NCBI GenBank assembly: GCA_017459605.1
Contig: JAFUCQ010000040.1
Span: forward strand, 1 to 33,181
Source: Atopobiaceae bacterium
GTDB taxonomy: Bacteria > Actinomycetota > Coriobacteriia > Coriobacteriales > Atopobiaceae
Length of the DNA stretch: 33,181 nucleotides
Direction: 5' to 3'
The position numbers and the translations under genes were made by a program. The notes beneath the pieces were generated by a model. It saw only the letters and a list, made by a program, of their open reading frames with translations. It searched no databases and was not told the DNA's origin. How positions within the stretch are numbered: the stretch's first letter is position 1; each line of letters starts with the position of its first letter. Below are positions 1-8,274 of the stretch, piece after piece.

Positions 1-232
1 CCCACCGGTATACCGAGTCGCATCAGGAAAACCTGAGGGAAGACCAAAACTGCAGGTCAGAGACAATCATCCCTTTGAGTGACCGGAGACTCTGTATACC
101 CACCGGTATACAGAGTCGCATCAGGAAAACCTGAGGGAATAACAAAACTGCAGGTCAGTGATAATCATCCTCATGAGGGACCAGAGACCCTTTATACCCA
201 TCGGTATACACCCTCACGAACACCTGAGTCCC
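1..232. repeat. Left array of palindromic direct repeats
   Basis: A unit of 98 bp starts at 1, 99 and (partly) 197; the first copy is cut by the window edge. Each unit carries the core YATACCC-RYCGGTATA (95-110 and 193-208), then a stretch with TCAGG-AAAA-CCTGA and CTGCAGGTCAG. At 88-117 the core is a perfect 13-bp inverted repeat (GACTCTGTATACC / GGTATACAGAGTC) around a CACC tetraloop. The same block, in the same orientation, occurs at 1766-1950 on the other side of the endonuclease-like gene. Bases 233-323 hold a few short GC-rich repeats and no gene. Function unknown. Confidence 0.85.
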
Positions 233-323
233 CGCATCAGCCGACCGTCGCACCAGCCAGCCGTCGCACCACCCGCAATCCCCGCACCAAACGCGAATCC
301 AAGCCGTCTTAGCTACCAACATC

Positions 324-1385
324 TCACTTCAAACACAAACGAATCTTCTGATTTGAATTTGTAAAAGGGAAAAAAGCCGCAGTAAGCCCCCATCCAAATC
401 GGGTTTCAGCCAAAAGGGTGTTCAACAGATGTTCGCGACGCAACCTTTCTTCCTTGTCGCTTACCGCCTCATCCAGTCCTCCCCGAGATCTTGTCGGTGG
501 GTTTCTGCGAGGAAGCTTGTCTGCTAGAGGCTGCAAAACTGATCGTTCCAAACGATAGATACTACTAATATCATCAAACGAAACAGTAAAGATTTGCCAC
601 CCTAAGTGAAGCAGGGCTTCTCGACGCCTGCGATCTCCCACAGCATCGCCGTGGTATTCCTTACCGTCATACTCCAGCCCAATCTTGAGCTCTGGCCACG
701 CCAAATCAACACGACAATGCGTTTTTTGAATCATTCGTCGACCCGCCTCATCAAGGGGCACCTCATAATTAAGATTCGGAGGCAAACAGTTAAAACCACC
801 AATCACCCGCGGAAGACTCAAAAACAAAGCCATCACCGTTTCCATAGGGGATTCGGAATTATCGAGTGCGTAGGAAAGTGCCGCTCGAGCCTTCTTCTGA
901 AACATAAGACTTGGATGCTTGTCCAAAAACTGCTGCATTTGGGCAACCGACGTCAGAGGAGGTCGCTGATAAAAACCCGATACCGGCTTTGCAAAATGAG
1001 AGTACTTAGCACAAAGCTCACAGGCAAGCACGACTGCCTGGAGCTGCGATAATTTTTGCGACAACTGGTAGAAAGCAAACTCAGGACCACATGAATAAAC
1101 ATTGTCACCAATACGCAATATAGAGCCCGGCGCCAAGTCCGTCGCCTGACACACGTGATAGCTATACTGCGGATCCCTTCCTCGTTGAGAGTACGCATGC
1201 ATAAGGACATGGGTCTGAGGCAAAGAGAGACCAACGTCTGCAGGCCGAAAGTGACGCAAATCTGACCGCGTGGTTGATTCATGAGCAAGGTCGTAATTTG
1301 TCTGAAGACGCTGTGCTCCAAAGAAAGGTGGAGGAACAGCTCGAAGATACTCAAGCGCCGACTGGTGACTGATGATGACTGGCAC
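324..1385 (-). CDS. DUF559/Vsr-like endonuclease-fold protein (353 aa)
   Basis: The C-terminal part (about residues 225-300) reads CRVDLAWPELKIGLEYDGKE followed by YHGD and a basic helix, then GWQIFTVSFDD. This is the pattern of DUF559 / very-short-patch-repair-like PD-(D/E)xK nuclease folds: an acidic residue, a strand ending E-x-D-G, a Lys/His, and a late Trp strand. The N-terminal 220 residues are not catalytic-looking. Their arrangement resembles the AbiEi-like region often fused to DUF559 in actinobacteria, but I cannot confirm this. Translation probably starts at a GTG with AAGGA five bases upstream. The gene stands alone and opposite to the ribosomal operon. It is bracketed by direct repeats and has two operator-like palindromes upstream, which suggests an accessory cassette. 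A DNA-cleaving role is inferred from the fold only. Confidence 0.6.
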   Translation of the reverse strand: MPVIISHQSALEYLRAVPPPFFGAQRLQTNYDLAHESTTRSDLRHFRPADVGLSLPQTHVLMHAYSQRGRDPQYSYHVCQATDLAPGSILRIGDNVYSCGPEFAFYQLSQKLSQLQAVVLACELCAKYSHFAKPVSGFYQRPPLTSVAQMQQFLDKHPSLMFQKKARAALSYALDNSESPMETVMALFLSLPRVIGGFNCLPPNLNYEVPLDEAGRRMIQKTHCRVDLAWPELKIGLEYDGKEYHGDAVGDRRRREALLHLGWQIFTVSFDDISSIYRLERSVLQPLADKLPRRNPPTRSRGGLDEAVSDKEERLRREHLLNTLLAETRFGWGLTAAFFPFTNSNQKIRLCLK

Positions 1386-1496
1386 AGCAATCCTTCCTTC
1401 TGGAGTCCGCAGAACGCGAAGCTTGAAAGCAACAGTTATGAGATACCATAAGCAATACGGGTTTGTATTTAGAATTTATGTGTGCTGAACTGCAGT

Positions 1497-1578
1497 TTTG
1501 TTAGGCTTTGGGTCGAATCTAACAAACTCAGAAAAGACAGAGTCATTTTTTGTTGGGTTTGGTGGTGAATCTAACAAA
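1497..1578. promoter_or_regulatory. Twin operator-like palindromes upstream of the endonuclease gene
   Basis: Two 30-bp sites (1497-1526 and 1549-1578, starts 52 bp apart) each begin TTTGTTRG and end GAATCTAACAAA. The first has perfect 8-bp arms (TTTGTTAG / CTAACAAA) around 14 bases; the second differs by one base in the left arm. They lie 112-193 bp upstream of the minus-strand gene start, where a repressor or activator could bind. The rest of 1386-1686 shows no gene. Regulation is inferred from position and symmetry. Confidence 0.5.
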
Positions 1579-1686
1579 AGAGACCAAAATCCACCGATTT
1601 GTGCTTCATCTTAGTTCCGTTGAGGGTGGTTGCCGCTCATGTTTAATTTGTGTGCAGCCATCACTAACACCGTTCTCTTAATCTTG

Positions 1687-1991
1687 TATACCGAGACACC
1701 CGTCCGACTCTGCATACCCATCGGTATACTCCCTCTTTTACTACCGAGACACCTGTCCGATTCTGTATACCCACCGACATACAGAGTCGCATCAGGAATA
1801 CCCGAGTGACTAACAAAACTGCAGGTCAGTGAAAATCATCCTCACGACCTGAGACTCTGTATACCCACCGGTATACTCCCTCTATTATGCCGAGGAGTTC
1901 GCCCAACCTCGCATACCCATCGGTATACACTCTCACGAACTTCCGAGTAAATCCCGAGACACCCGCCCGACTCTGCATACCCGCCGGTACA
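1687..1991. repeat. Right array of palindromic direct repeats
   Basis: Five copies of the YATACCC-RYCGGTATA core lie at about 1713, 1766, 1860, 1912 and 1976, with a half copy at 1687. The 1766-1863 unit matches the left-array unit over its length (CAGAGTCGCATCAGGAA, AACAAAACTGCAGGTCAG, AATCATCCTCA). The block after it (CCCATCGGTATACAC, CTCACGAAC) matches 197-232. A second unit type, GAGACACC-YGYCCGA-YTCTG, precedes three of the cores. No reading frame here resembles a protein. Bases 1992-2134 hold nothing else recognisable. Confidence 0.85.
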
Positions 1992-2134
1992 CACCCTCTT
2001 CCACTCCTGAGTCTCGGACGCACACAAAACCCGACACCCATCCAAAGACCCCAAACCTACCGCGTTTCCCGCATCTGTTGCCTCATCTCCATCTCCCACC
2101 AACACGCACGCTTCAAAAAAGAAGTAAGAAAAGA

Positions 2135-2163
2135 TTGTGGAGACGCGCGGGACAGTGTAAACT
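2135..2163 (+). promoter_or_regulatory. Candidate promoter of the ribosomal protein operon
   Basis: TTGTGG (2135-2140), a 17-base spacer and TAAACT (2158-2163) form a sigma-70-like pair (4 of 6 matches in each box). It is followed by a leader of about 265 bases before rplC. It is the best match I saw upstream of the operon, but it is not a strong one. Confidence 0.3.
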
Positions 2164-2200
2164 CAAAAAGCTGCACATTTGGGGGAGTACTGTGTCTCGG

Positions 2201-2308
2201 CACCGAATTTCGACCGCCCGCCACCAGGCACCGGCATCGTATTTCGACCGCCCGCCACCCGGCACCGGCATCGTATTTCGACCGCCAGCCACCAGGCGCC
2301 GACACCGA
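2201..2308. repeat. 34-bp tandem repeat, three copies, in the rplC leader
   Basis: Copies start at 2207, 2241 and 2275 with exact 34-bp spacing. Each reads ATTTCGACCGCC, then GCCACC, GGCACCGGCATCGT with a few changes in the third copy. The array sits between the candidate promoter and rplC, so it would be transcribed as part of the operon leader. The units touch each other with no spacers, so this is not a CRISPR array. Confidence 0.85.
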
Positions 2309-2373
2309 AACGCCAGCTTCAGTACACCACCTCAAGTACGCAGTACCACACAGGACGCGGTCCGCTGGGGGAA

Positions 2374-2388
2374 GGCGAAAGGGTCGCC
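2374..2388 (+). promoter_or_regulatory. Small hairpin in the rplC leader
   Basis: GGCGA / TCGCC arms enclose AAGGG, 45 bases upstream of the rplC start. In many bacteria the S10 operon leader is bound by L4; whether this short stem has such a role cannot be judged from sequence. Confidence 0.3.
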
Positions 2389-2432
2389 TGAGCACGTGAA
2401 AGTCCCATGACCGCCGAAGGTTAGGAATAGGA

Positions 2433-3053
2433 ATGGTAAGCACGATTCTCGGCCGTAAGATCGGGATGACACAAATCTTTGACGAGGAGGACAACGTCGT
2501 TCCCGTCACCGTCATCCAGGCAGGCCCCTGCACCGTCTCGCAGGTAAAAACAGAGGCAACTGACGGCTACAACGCCGTTCAGATTGGCTTTGGAGACATC
2601 AAGCCCAAACATGTCAACAAGCCCATGGCTGGCCACTTCAAGGCCGCTGGTGTTGAGCCCATGCGCTATCTGCGCGAGGTTCGCGTTGACAATGCAGAAG
2701 AGCACAAGGTGGGCGACCAAGTAACCGTGGCAGATTTTGCCGAGGTCGAGCACGTTGATGTTACTGGTACTTCTAAGGGCAAGGGCTTCCAGGGCACCAT
2801 CAAGCGCTGGAACTTCCACCGCGGCCCCATGACCCACGGCTCGCGTAATCAGCGTCGCCCGGGTTCTATCGGTCAGTGCGCTTATCCCGCACGTGTCCGC
2901 AAGGGTCTGCACATGGCCGGCCACATGGGCAACGAGCGCGTCACCGTACGTAATCTCAAGCTCGTGCGCGTCGACGAAGAGCAAAATCTCATGCTCGTCA
3001 AGGGTGCTGTCCCTGGTGGTAAGAACGCCCTCGTCTCTATTCGCATGGCCTAA
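2433..3053 (+). CDS. rplC: 50S ribosomal protein L3
   Basis: 206 aa, the normal bacterial length. The N-terminus [20 protein letters not shown] and the inner segment [11 protein letters not shown] (111-121) followed by [17 protein letters not shown] (131-147) are L3 signatures; the latter forms the loop reaching towards the peptidyl-transferase centre. Gln148 follows GSIG, the place where PrmB methylates L3 in proteobacteria. L3 starts 23S rRNA assembly together with L24. The start ATG has only a weak purine stretch (TTAGGAATAGGA) upstream. It is the first gene of the run: the usual preceding gene rpsJ (S10) is absent, and the next gene to the left is on the other strand. Confidence 0.98.
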   Translation: MVSTILGRKIGMTQIFDEEDNVVPVTVIQAGPCTVSQVKTEATDGYNAVQIGFGDIKPKHVNKPMAGHFKAAGVEPMRYLREVRVDNAEEHKVGDQVTVADFAEVEHVDVTGTSKGKGFQGTIKRWNFHRGPMTHGSRNQRRPGSIGQCAYPARVRKGLHMAGHMGNERVTVRNLKLVRVDEEQNLMLVKGAVPGGKNALVSIRMA

Positions 3054-3079
3054 GGGCCACGACACACCCACCTTTAGGC
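3048..3079 (+). promoter_or_regulatory. Hairpin across the rplC stop codon
   Basis: GCCTAAGG (3048-3055, including the stop TAA) pairs with CC-T-TTAGGC (3071-3079) with one bulged base. It has no U-run, so it is not a rho-independent terminator; it could slow 3' decay or mark a processing site. Confidence 0.4.
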
Positions 3080-3095
3080 TAGCAAGGAGAACATG

Positions 3096-3722
3096 ATGTC
3101 TACCATCGATATCAAAAACGCTGAGGGAGCTACGGTTTCAACCGCAGAGCTCGCTGATAGCGTGTTTGGCATTGAGCCAAACATTCCCGTTGTACATCAG
3201 GTAGTGGTTTGTCAGGCGGCCAGCCGTCGTCAGGGCACCCACTCCGTCAAGAATCGCCACGACGTTTCTGGTGGCGGTCGTAAGCCGTGGCGTCAAAAGG
3301 GCACTGGTCGTGCTCGCCAGGGCTCCATTCGCGCAGGCCAGTGGACTGGCGGCGGTGTCATCTTTGGACCCACCCCGCGCTCCCATGCCCGTCGCACCAA
3401 CAACAAAGAGGTCAAGCTCGCTCTTCGCTCGGTTCTCTCCGGCAAGCTCCGCGACGCTGAGCTCGTTGTCGTCAATGATTACGGCTTTGAGAAGCCTTCT
3501 ACCAAGCAGGCAGCAGCCCTTCTCAAGGCTCTCGAGATTGCAGACAAGCGTGTAACCGTTGTTGTTCCAGATGATGACGTTAACACCTATCTGTCATTCC
3601 GCAACCTCCCGCGCGTTCGTGTTATTGGCGCTGGCGAGGCAACCACTGAGTCTCTCATCGACAATGGCGCCCTCCTGATGAGCGAGGCCGTCGCGAAACA
3701 GTTCGAGGAGGTGCTCGCATAA
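3096..3722 (+). CDS. rplD: 50S ribosomal protein L4
   Basis: 208 aa from the second of two adjacent ATGs; AAGGAG at 3084-3089 is six bases from 3096 but only three from 3093, so 3096 is preferred. The segment GGGRKPWRQKGTGRARQGS followed by RAGQWTGGGVIFGP is the conserved extended loop of L4 that lines the polypeptide exit tunnel with L22. In Escherichia coli L4 also represses its own operon through the leader RNA; no equivalent site is recognisable here. The stop overlaps the rplW start in TAATG, which points to coupled translation. Confidence 0.98.
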   Translation: MSTIDIKNAEGATVSTAELADSVFGIEPNIPVVHQVVVCQAASRRQGTHSVKNRHDVSGGGRKPWRQKGTGRARQGSIRAGQWTGGGVIFGPTPRSHARRTNNKEVKLALRSVLSGKLRDAELVVVNDYGFEKPSTKQAAALLKALEIADKRVTVVVPDDDVNTYLSFRNLPRVRVIGAGEATTESLIDNGALLMSEAVAKQFEEVLA

Positions 3723-4018
3723 TGAACTCCGTCTATAACGTTATCATCCGTCCGATTGTCTCGGAGCGCTCCTTTGACCTGATGGGCCAGAACAAGTACA
3801 CCTTTGAGGTTGCTAAGGGTGCTGCCAAGCAAGAGATTGCAGACGCGGTGGAGAAAATCTTTAACGTCCACGTGATTAAGGTCAACACCATGAGTGTCAA
3901 GCCCAAGAAGAAGCGCGTTCGCTATCAAATGGGCAATACCCGCTCTTGGAAGAAGGCCATCGTAACCATTCGTGACGGCGAGTCCATCGAGATTTTCGGC
4001 TCGCAAGCAGCAGGTTAA
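3722..4018 (+). CDS. rplW: 50S ribosomal protein L23
   Basis: 98 aa. PIVSERSFDLM at the start, NKYTFEVAKGAAKQEIADAV in the middle and the basic KPKKKRVRYQ are typical of L23, which sits at the exit-tunnel mouth and docks trigger factor, SRP and the translocon. The start ATG overlaps the rplD stop by one base. It is followed by an unusually long 181-base spacer before rplB. Confidence 0.98.
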   Translation: MNSVYNVIIRPIVSERSFDLMGQNKYTFEVAKGAAKQEIADAVEKIFNVHVIKVNTMSVKPKKKRVRYQMGNTRSWKKAIVTIRDGESIEIFGSQAAG

Positions 4019-4199
4019 GCAGTAAAGGGCCGAGAGGCTCCCGCCTACAAGCGGGAAGGTAAGGCACTGAGAAACGAGGATATAGATACGCTCGGTGCCG
4101 TGGTAGTAATCCGGAGTCGTGTTTGCCGGGGTCACCAACACAAGACCCCATCCCTTGAGCAGGCACGGCAAGCGGAAGAACGTGAAAGGGAAGTGAGTA
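4019..4199 (+). promoter_or_regulatory. Structured spacer between rplW and rplB (three hairpins)
   Basis: Three stems follow each other: CCCGC / GCGGG (4040-4055), GGCACTGAG / CTCGGTGCC with one G-U pair (4063-4099, 19-base loop), and GGGGTC / GACCCC (4128-4149). No T-run follows any of them, and there is no plausible gene. Such a spacer is normally about 20 bases. The first part (AGGCTCCC, AAGC, GGGAAGGT, then GCACTGAGAAAC) resembles the spacer before rplE. It may be a binding site for a ribosomal protein or a processing region; that is inference. Confidence 0.55.
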
Positions 4200-5036
4200 A
4201 TGGCAGTAAAGCACCTCAAGCCGACCAGCGCTGGCAGACGCTTTCAGACGATCGCCGACTTCTCGGAGATCACCAGCACTACGCCCGAGAAGTCTCTTCT
4301 CGAGCCGCTGCCTAAAAAGGCCGGTCGCAACAACAACGGGCGCATCACCACGCGCCATCAGGGTGGCGGCCACAAGCGTCGCTATCGCATCATTGACTTC
4401 AAGCGCCGCAAGGACGATGTCCCGGCCAAGGTCGCAAGCATCGAGTATGACCCCAACCGCTCGGCACGCATCGCCCTGCTTCACTATGTAGACGGTGCCA
4501 AGGCATACATCTTGGCTCCCAAGGGTCTCAAAGTGGGAGACACCATTATCTCAGGCACCAAGGGCATCGACATCAAGCCGGGCAACTGCATGCCGTTGGC
4601 TGAGATTCCCGTTGGTACGCTTGTTCACGCTGTTGAGTTTCAGCCGGGCAAGGGCGCCGCAATTGCACGCTCTGCAGGCACCTCAATCCAGCTGATGGGT
4701 AAAGAAGGCGGCTATGCTGTACTTCGTATGCCCTCAAGCGAAATGCGTCGTGTTCTTATCGACTGCCGCGCTACCATTGGTGAGGTCGGAAATGCCGATC
4801 ACTCCAACATTACGGTAGGCAAGGCCGGTCGTAAGCGTTGGAAGGGCGTTCGTCCTACCGTCCGTGGTACGGTCATGAACCCGGTTGACCACCCGCACGG
4901 CGGCGGCGAGGGCAAAAACCACACCTCAGGTCGTCCGAGCGTCACTCCGTGGGGCAAACCCACCAAGGGTAAGAAGACGCGCGATCCCAAGAAGACATCC
5001 AACCGTCTTATCATCCGTCGTCGTAAGACGAAGTAA
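4200..5036 (+). CDS. rplB: 50S ribosomal protein L2
   Basis: 278 aa, the usual length. [20 protein letters not shown] at the start, [20 protein letters not shown] and the C-terminal [14 protein letters not shown] (about 227-240) identify L2. His231 in the HPHGGGEG loop corresponds to the conserved histidine close to the peptidyl-transferase centre. L2 binds 23S domain IV and supports subunit joining. The start is preceded by a GGGAAG purine stretch. It is downstream of the structured spacer, so its expression could be set separately from rplC-rplD-rplW. Confidence 0.98.
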   Translation: MAVKHLKPTSAGRRFQTIADFSEITSTTPEKSLLEPLPKKAGRNNNGRITTRHQGGGHKRRYRIIDFKRRKDDVPAKVASIEYDPNRSARIALLHYVDGAKAYILAPKGLKVGDTIISGTKGIDIKPGNCMPLAEIPVGTLVHAVEFQPGKGAAIARSAGTSIQLMGKEGGYAVLRMPSSEMRRVLIDCRATIGEVGNADHSNITVGKAGRKRWKGVRPTVRGTVMNPVDHPHGGGEGKNHTSGRPSVTPWGKPTKGKKTRDPKKTSNRLIIRRRKTK

Positions 5037-5065
5037 TAGGCACACGAGTAGTAGGAGATAAACAC

Positions 5066-5329
5066 ATGAGCAGAAGTCTCAAAAAGGGACCGTTTGTGGA
5101 GACTCGTCTCCTCGCGCGTGTCGCCGCGCAAAACGAGTCTGGCAAGGAAAAAGAGGTCATCAAGACCTGGTCTCGTGCATCCACCATCTTCCCTGAGATG
5201 GTTGGTCACACCATTGCGGTTCACAACGGCCGCACCCATGTCCCTGTATACATCACCGAGTCCATGGTAGGACACAAGCTGGGCGAGTTTTCACCCACCC
5301 GTACCTTCCGTGGCCACAAGAAAGACTAA
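5066..5329 (+). CDS. rpsS: 30S ribosomal protein S19
   Basis: 87 aa. [12 protein letters not shown] at the start and [20 protein letters not shown] then [12 protein letters not shown] near the end are S19 hallmarks. S19 forms the 30S head with S13 and contacts the A-site finger. AGGAG lies ten bases before the ATG. It follows rplB by 29 bases and precedes rplV by 15, in canonical order. Confidence 0.98.
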   Translation: MSRSLKKGPFVETRLLARVAAQNESGKEKEVIKTWSRASTIFPEMVGHTIAVHNGRTHVPVYITESMVGHKLGEFSPTRTFRGHKKD

Positions 5330-5344
5330 GGAGGGTAGCGAGCA

Positions 5345-5713
5345 ATGGCAGATACCACCGAAGCCAAGGTACTTGAGGCCCGCGCCTGCGCCAAGTACGT
5401 GCGCGTCGCCCCCCGCAAGGCACGCCTGGTTGTCGACCAGATTCGCAACAAGTCAGTCGATCAGGCTCTCGAGGTTTTGCAGTTCTCCAACCGCGCGGTT
5501 GCAGAAGATGTTTCTAAGGTCGTTCGTTCGGCTGTCGCAAACGCTCAGAACAACCTCGAGCTGCGTCCCGACAATCTGGTAATCAAGGCCGCTTATGTCG
5601 ACGAAGGACCCACGCTTAAGCGCATCCGTCCTCGCGCTAAGGGCTCAGCATCGCGCATCAATAAGCGCACGAGCCACATTACCGTTATCGTCGCACCGCG
5701 AAAGGAGGCGTAG
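5345..5713 (+). CDS. rplV: 50S ribosomal protein L22
   Basis: 122 aa, about ten longer than the commonest L22 length. [20 protein letters not shown] and the C-terminal hairpin [19 protein letters not shown] are diagnostic; the latter reaches into the exit tunnel and is where macrolide-resistance changes fall in other bacteria. No insertion or deletion is evident in that loop. AAGGAGG precedes the ATG. It is separated from rpsC by only seven bases. Confidence 0.98.
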   Translation: MADTTEAKVLEARACAKYVRVAPRKARLVVDQIRNKSVDQALEVLQFSNRAVAEDVSKVVRSAVANAQNNLELRPDNLVIKAAYVDEGPTLKRIRPRAKGSASRINKRTSHITVIVAPRKEA

Positions 5714-5720
5714 GAGAAGC

Positions 5721-6427
5721 ATGGGTCACAAGGTACATCCAACAGGTTTCCGCCTCGGCACCACCGAGAACTGGCGTTCACGCTGGTACGCCGATAAGGA
5801 CTACGCAAAAACCCTCGGCAATGACCTCGAGGTTCGCAAGTTTTTGGCAAAGCGCCTTGAGCGCGCAGCTCTGTCCCACGTCGAGATTGAGCGTGCCGGA
5901 GACAAGGTAAAAATCACCATCTACACCGCTCGCCCGGGCATCGTCATTGGCAAGAAGGGCGCAGAAATCGACGGCCTTCGCTCTGAGCTTGAGGCCATTT
6001 GTGGTGTAGGCCAAGGTATGGTCAACGTTGATGTTATCGAGATTAAGCGTCCTGAGCTTGACGCCAACCTCGTGGCACAGAGCATCGCTGAGCAGCTCGA
6101 GCAGCGCATCGCCTTCCGTCGCGCTATGCGCAAGGCCGTGCAGTCTGCTCGCAAGTCTGGTGCTCAAGGCATCAGGATTCAGTGCTCGGGTCGTCTTGGC
6201 GGCGCCGAGATGGGCAGGCGCGAGTGGTACCGCGAGGGTCGTGTACCCCTGCACACGCTTCGCGCCAAGATTGATTACGGTGAGTCAACCGCTCACACCA
6301 CCATGGGCGCCTGTGGCGTCAAGGTCTGGATTTATTTCGGGGAGAAGCTCCCCGGCCAGCCCGCTCCCAATCCCGCGCTCGAGGGTTCCTCTCGTCCGCG
6401 CCGTCGCAATGAGAGGAGGGGCAACTA

Positions 6428-6428
<1 letters not shown>
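5721..6428 (+). CDS. rpsC: 30S ribosomal protein S3
   Basis: 235 aa from the ATG that begins [13 protein letters not shown], the family's invariant start, with TAGGAGA seven bases upstream. The same frame stays open upstream to 5595, but those residues do not resemble S3. A type II KH domain is seen with its GKKG loop at 77-80, then the C-terminal S3 domain ([29 protein letters not shown]). S3 lines the mRNA entry channel and has helicase activity with S4 and S5. The stop overlaps the rplP start in TAATG. Confidence 0.98.
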
Positions 6429-6856
<428 letters not shown>

Positions 6857-6858
6857 GC

Positions 6859-7071
6859 ATGAAGCCTGAAGAGATCAGAGAGCTCACCGACGAAGAGCTC
6901 GCAAAGCAGCTTGAGAGTGGTCGTGCTGAGTTGTTCAACCTCCGTTTCCAGATGGCAACGAGCCAGCTTGACAATACAGCGCGTGTGACCACCGTTAAGC
7001 GTGACATTGCTCGCATTCAAACCGAGATGCGCGCACGTCAGATTGCAGCGGCAACCGCTGAGAAGAATTAG
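6859..7071 (+). CDS. rpmC: 50S ribosomal protein L29
   Basis: 70 aa. EIRELTDEELAKQLESGRAE followed by LFNLRFQMATSQLDNTAR is the L29 two-helix pattern. L29 lies at the exit-tunnel rim beside L23 and contacts SRP and trigger factor. The GGGGAGGATAAG purine run inside the end of rplP is its ribosome-binding site. Confidence 0.97.
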   Translation: MKPEEIRELTDEELAKQLESGRAELFNLRFQMATSQLDNTARVTTVKRDIARIQTEMRARQIAAATAEKN

Positions 7072-7085
7072 TGCAGGAGAAGACC

Positions 7086-7352
7086 ATGACACAGGTAGAA
7101 ACACGTAACTTTCGCAAGCTTCGCACCGGCACGGTCGTCTCCATCTCTGGCGAGAAGACCTGCACCGTTGCGATTTCAATCCGCAAGCCGCACCCCAAGT
7201 ACGGCAAGATGCAGACCAGCACCAAAAAGCTTCACTGCCATGACGAGGAAGGTGTAGCCGGTCTTGGCGATACCGTTCAGGTTATGGAGACGCGCCCTCT
7301 GTCAAAGACCAAGCGTTGGCGTGTTGTTGAGGTTGGAGAGAAGGCGAAGTAA
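7086..7352 (+). CDS. rpsQ: 30S ribosomal protein S17
   Basis: 88 aa from the ATG at 7086, chosen because CAGGAGA lies four bases upstream. A GTG at 7071 would add five residues but overlaps the rpmC stop and has no ribosome-binding site. The OB-fold pattern GTVVSISGEKTCTVAI, HPKYGK, HDEEGVAGLGDTVQVMETRP and LSKTKRWRVVEV is typical of S17, an early 16S rRNA binder. Confidence 0.97.
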   Translation: MTQVETRNFRKLRTGTVVSISGEKTCTVAISIRKPHPKYGKMQTSTKKLHCHDEEGVAGLGDTVQVMETRPLSKTKRWRVVEVGEKAK

Positions 7353-7415
7353 GGGCCACGCGATTAAGCTCGCCCCCATGCGAGCATTCGCACAAGAACG
7401 TTTTCGGAGGATTCG
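7353..7415 (+). promoter_or_regulatory. Spacer before rplN with competing hairpins
   Basis: GCTCGC / GCGAGC (7368-7385, loop CCCCAT) and TGCGA / TCGCA (7379-7392, loop GCAT) share bases 7379-7383, so only one can form at a time. TCGGAGG follows as the rplN ribosome-binding site. A switch is possible but unproven. Confidence 0.35.
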
Positions 7416-7784
7416 ATGATTCAGCAAGAGAGCATACTCACCGTCGCCGATAACTCGGGCGCCCGACGCGTGAAGTGCATCAAGGTCCTCGGCGGCTCGA
7501 AGCGCCGCTACGCTGGCATCGCCGATGTCTTCATTGGCGCCGTTCAGGAGGCAACTCCTAATGGCAACGTCAAGAAGGGCGAGATTGTCCGTTGTGTAGT
7601 AGTGCGCACCGCCAAGGAGAACCGTCGTAAGGACGGCAGCTACATCCGCTTTGATCAAAACGCATGCGTTTTGATTGGTAAGGATGGCACCCCAGTCGGC
7701 ACGCGTATCTTTGGGCCTGTGGCTCGTGAGCTGCGTGACCGCAAGTACATGAAGATCGTCTCGCTCGCACCCGAGACGCTGTAG
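7416..7784 (+). CDS. rplN: 50S ribosomal protein L14
   Basis: 122 aa, the exact usual length. [50 protein letters not shown] and [20 protein letters not shown] make L14 certain. It bridges to the 30S subunit and is the docking place of the silencing factor RsfS. GGAGG lies seven bases from the ATG. Confidence 0.98.
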   Translation: MIQQESILTVADNSGARRVKCIKVLGGSKRRYAGIADVFIGAVQEATPNGNVKKGEIVRCVVVRTAKENRRKDGSYIRFDQNACVLIGKDGTPVGTRIFGPVARELRDRKYMKIVSLAPETL

Positions 7785-7802
7785 GAGATGGGACGATAAC
7801 TC

Positions 7803-8117
7803 ATGGCAAAGATGAATGTGAAAAAGGGAGACCTCGTCGAGGTCCTCTCTGGAAAAGATAAGGGTACCCAGGGCGAGGTCAAGCGCGTGTATCCTGCTGA
7901 GGGCAGAGTTGTGGTTGAGGGTGTTGCCATGGTCAAAAAGGCAATGCGTCCCAACCAGATGAACCAGTCCGGCGGCATCGTGAGCCAAGAGGCAGCAATT
8001 GATGCTTCCAATGTGGCTTTGGTGTGCCCCAGCTGCAACAAACCCACGCGCGTGGGTCACTCGGGTACGGGCAAGGACAAAGTTCGCGTTTGCAAGAAGT
8101 GCGGCAACGAGTTTTAG
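7803..8117 (+). CDS. rplX: 50S ribosomal protein L24
   Basis: 104 aa. A KOW motif is present at the start ([20 protein letters not shown]), followed by [16 protein letters not shown]. The C-terminus has two cysteine pairs (CPSC and CKKC), forming a likely zinc ribbon seen in many actinobacterial and clostridial L24 proteins. L24 starts 50S assembly and lies at the tunnel exit. The nearest good purine run (AGGAG at 7783) is 15 bases away, so translation may depend on the shorter GGGA. Confidence 0.97.
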   Translation: MAKMNVKKGDLVEVLSGKDKGTQGEVKRVYPAEGRVVVEGVAMVKKAMRPNQMNQSGGIVSQEAAIDASNVALVCPSCNKPTRVGHSGTGKDKVRVCKKCGNEF

Positions 8118-8274
8118 TCCAAACCAACGTGGAACCTCGAACGCACTTGTGGAAACGCAAAAGTGAATCGAGTACCGCGTCACAAGCACGTAACTAGGCT
8201 CCCAGCGCAAGCCGGGAGGTGCGAGGTCGGAAACCCCGCACTGAAAACCTCCATAAGATTAAAGGAGCACGAAG
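8118..8274 (+). promoter_or_regulatory. Structured spacer between rplX and rplE
   Basis: Two stems follow each other: CTCCC / GGGAG (8199-8218) and GTGCGAGG / CCCCGCAC with one mismatch (8219-8241). The order AGGCTCCC (8196), AAGC, GGGAGGT and GCACTGAAAAC (8238-8248) mirrors the spacer before rplB. No gene fits. AAAGGAG at 8262-8268 serves rplE. In Escherichia coli S8 controls the spc operon at the start of rplE, so this is a sensible place for a ribosomal-protein target; the link is inference. Confidence 0.5.

Noticed and set aside
79-364. Open frames through the left repeat array
   Set aside because: They encode only the translated repeat, have no family resemblance and overlap each other in different frames.
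2207-2308. 34-bp tandem array as a CRISPR
   Set aside because: The units are contiguous with no spacers, only three copies exist, and no cas gene is nearby.
1826-2410. Several overlapping frames of 70-170 codons on both strands in the rplC upstream region
   Set aside because: They cross the palindromes and the 34-bp repeat, are rich in Arg/Pro/His from GC-biased DNA, and lack ribosome-binding sites. None resembles S10.
2421-3071. Long antisense frame opposite rplC
   Set aside because: A shadow of the biased codon use of the real L3 gene; the same is seen opposite rplN-rplX (7302-8210) and several others.
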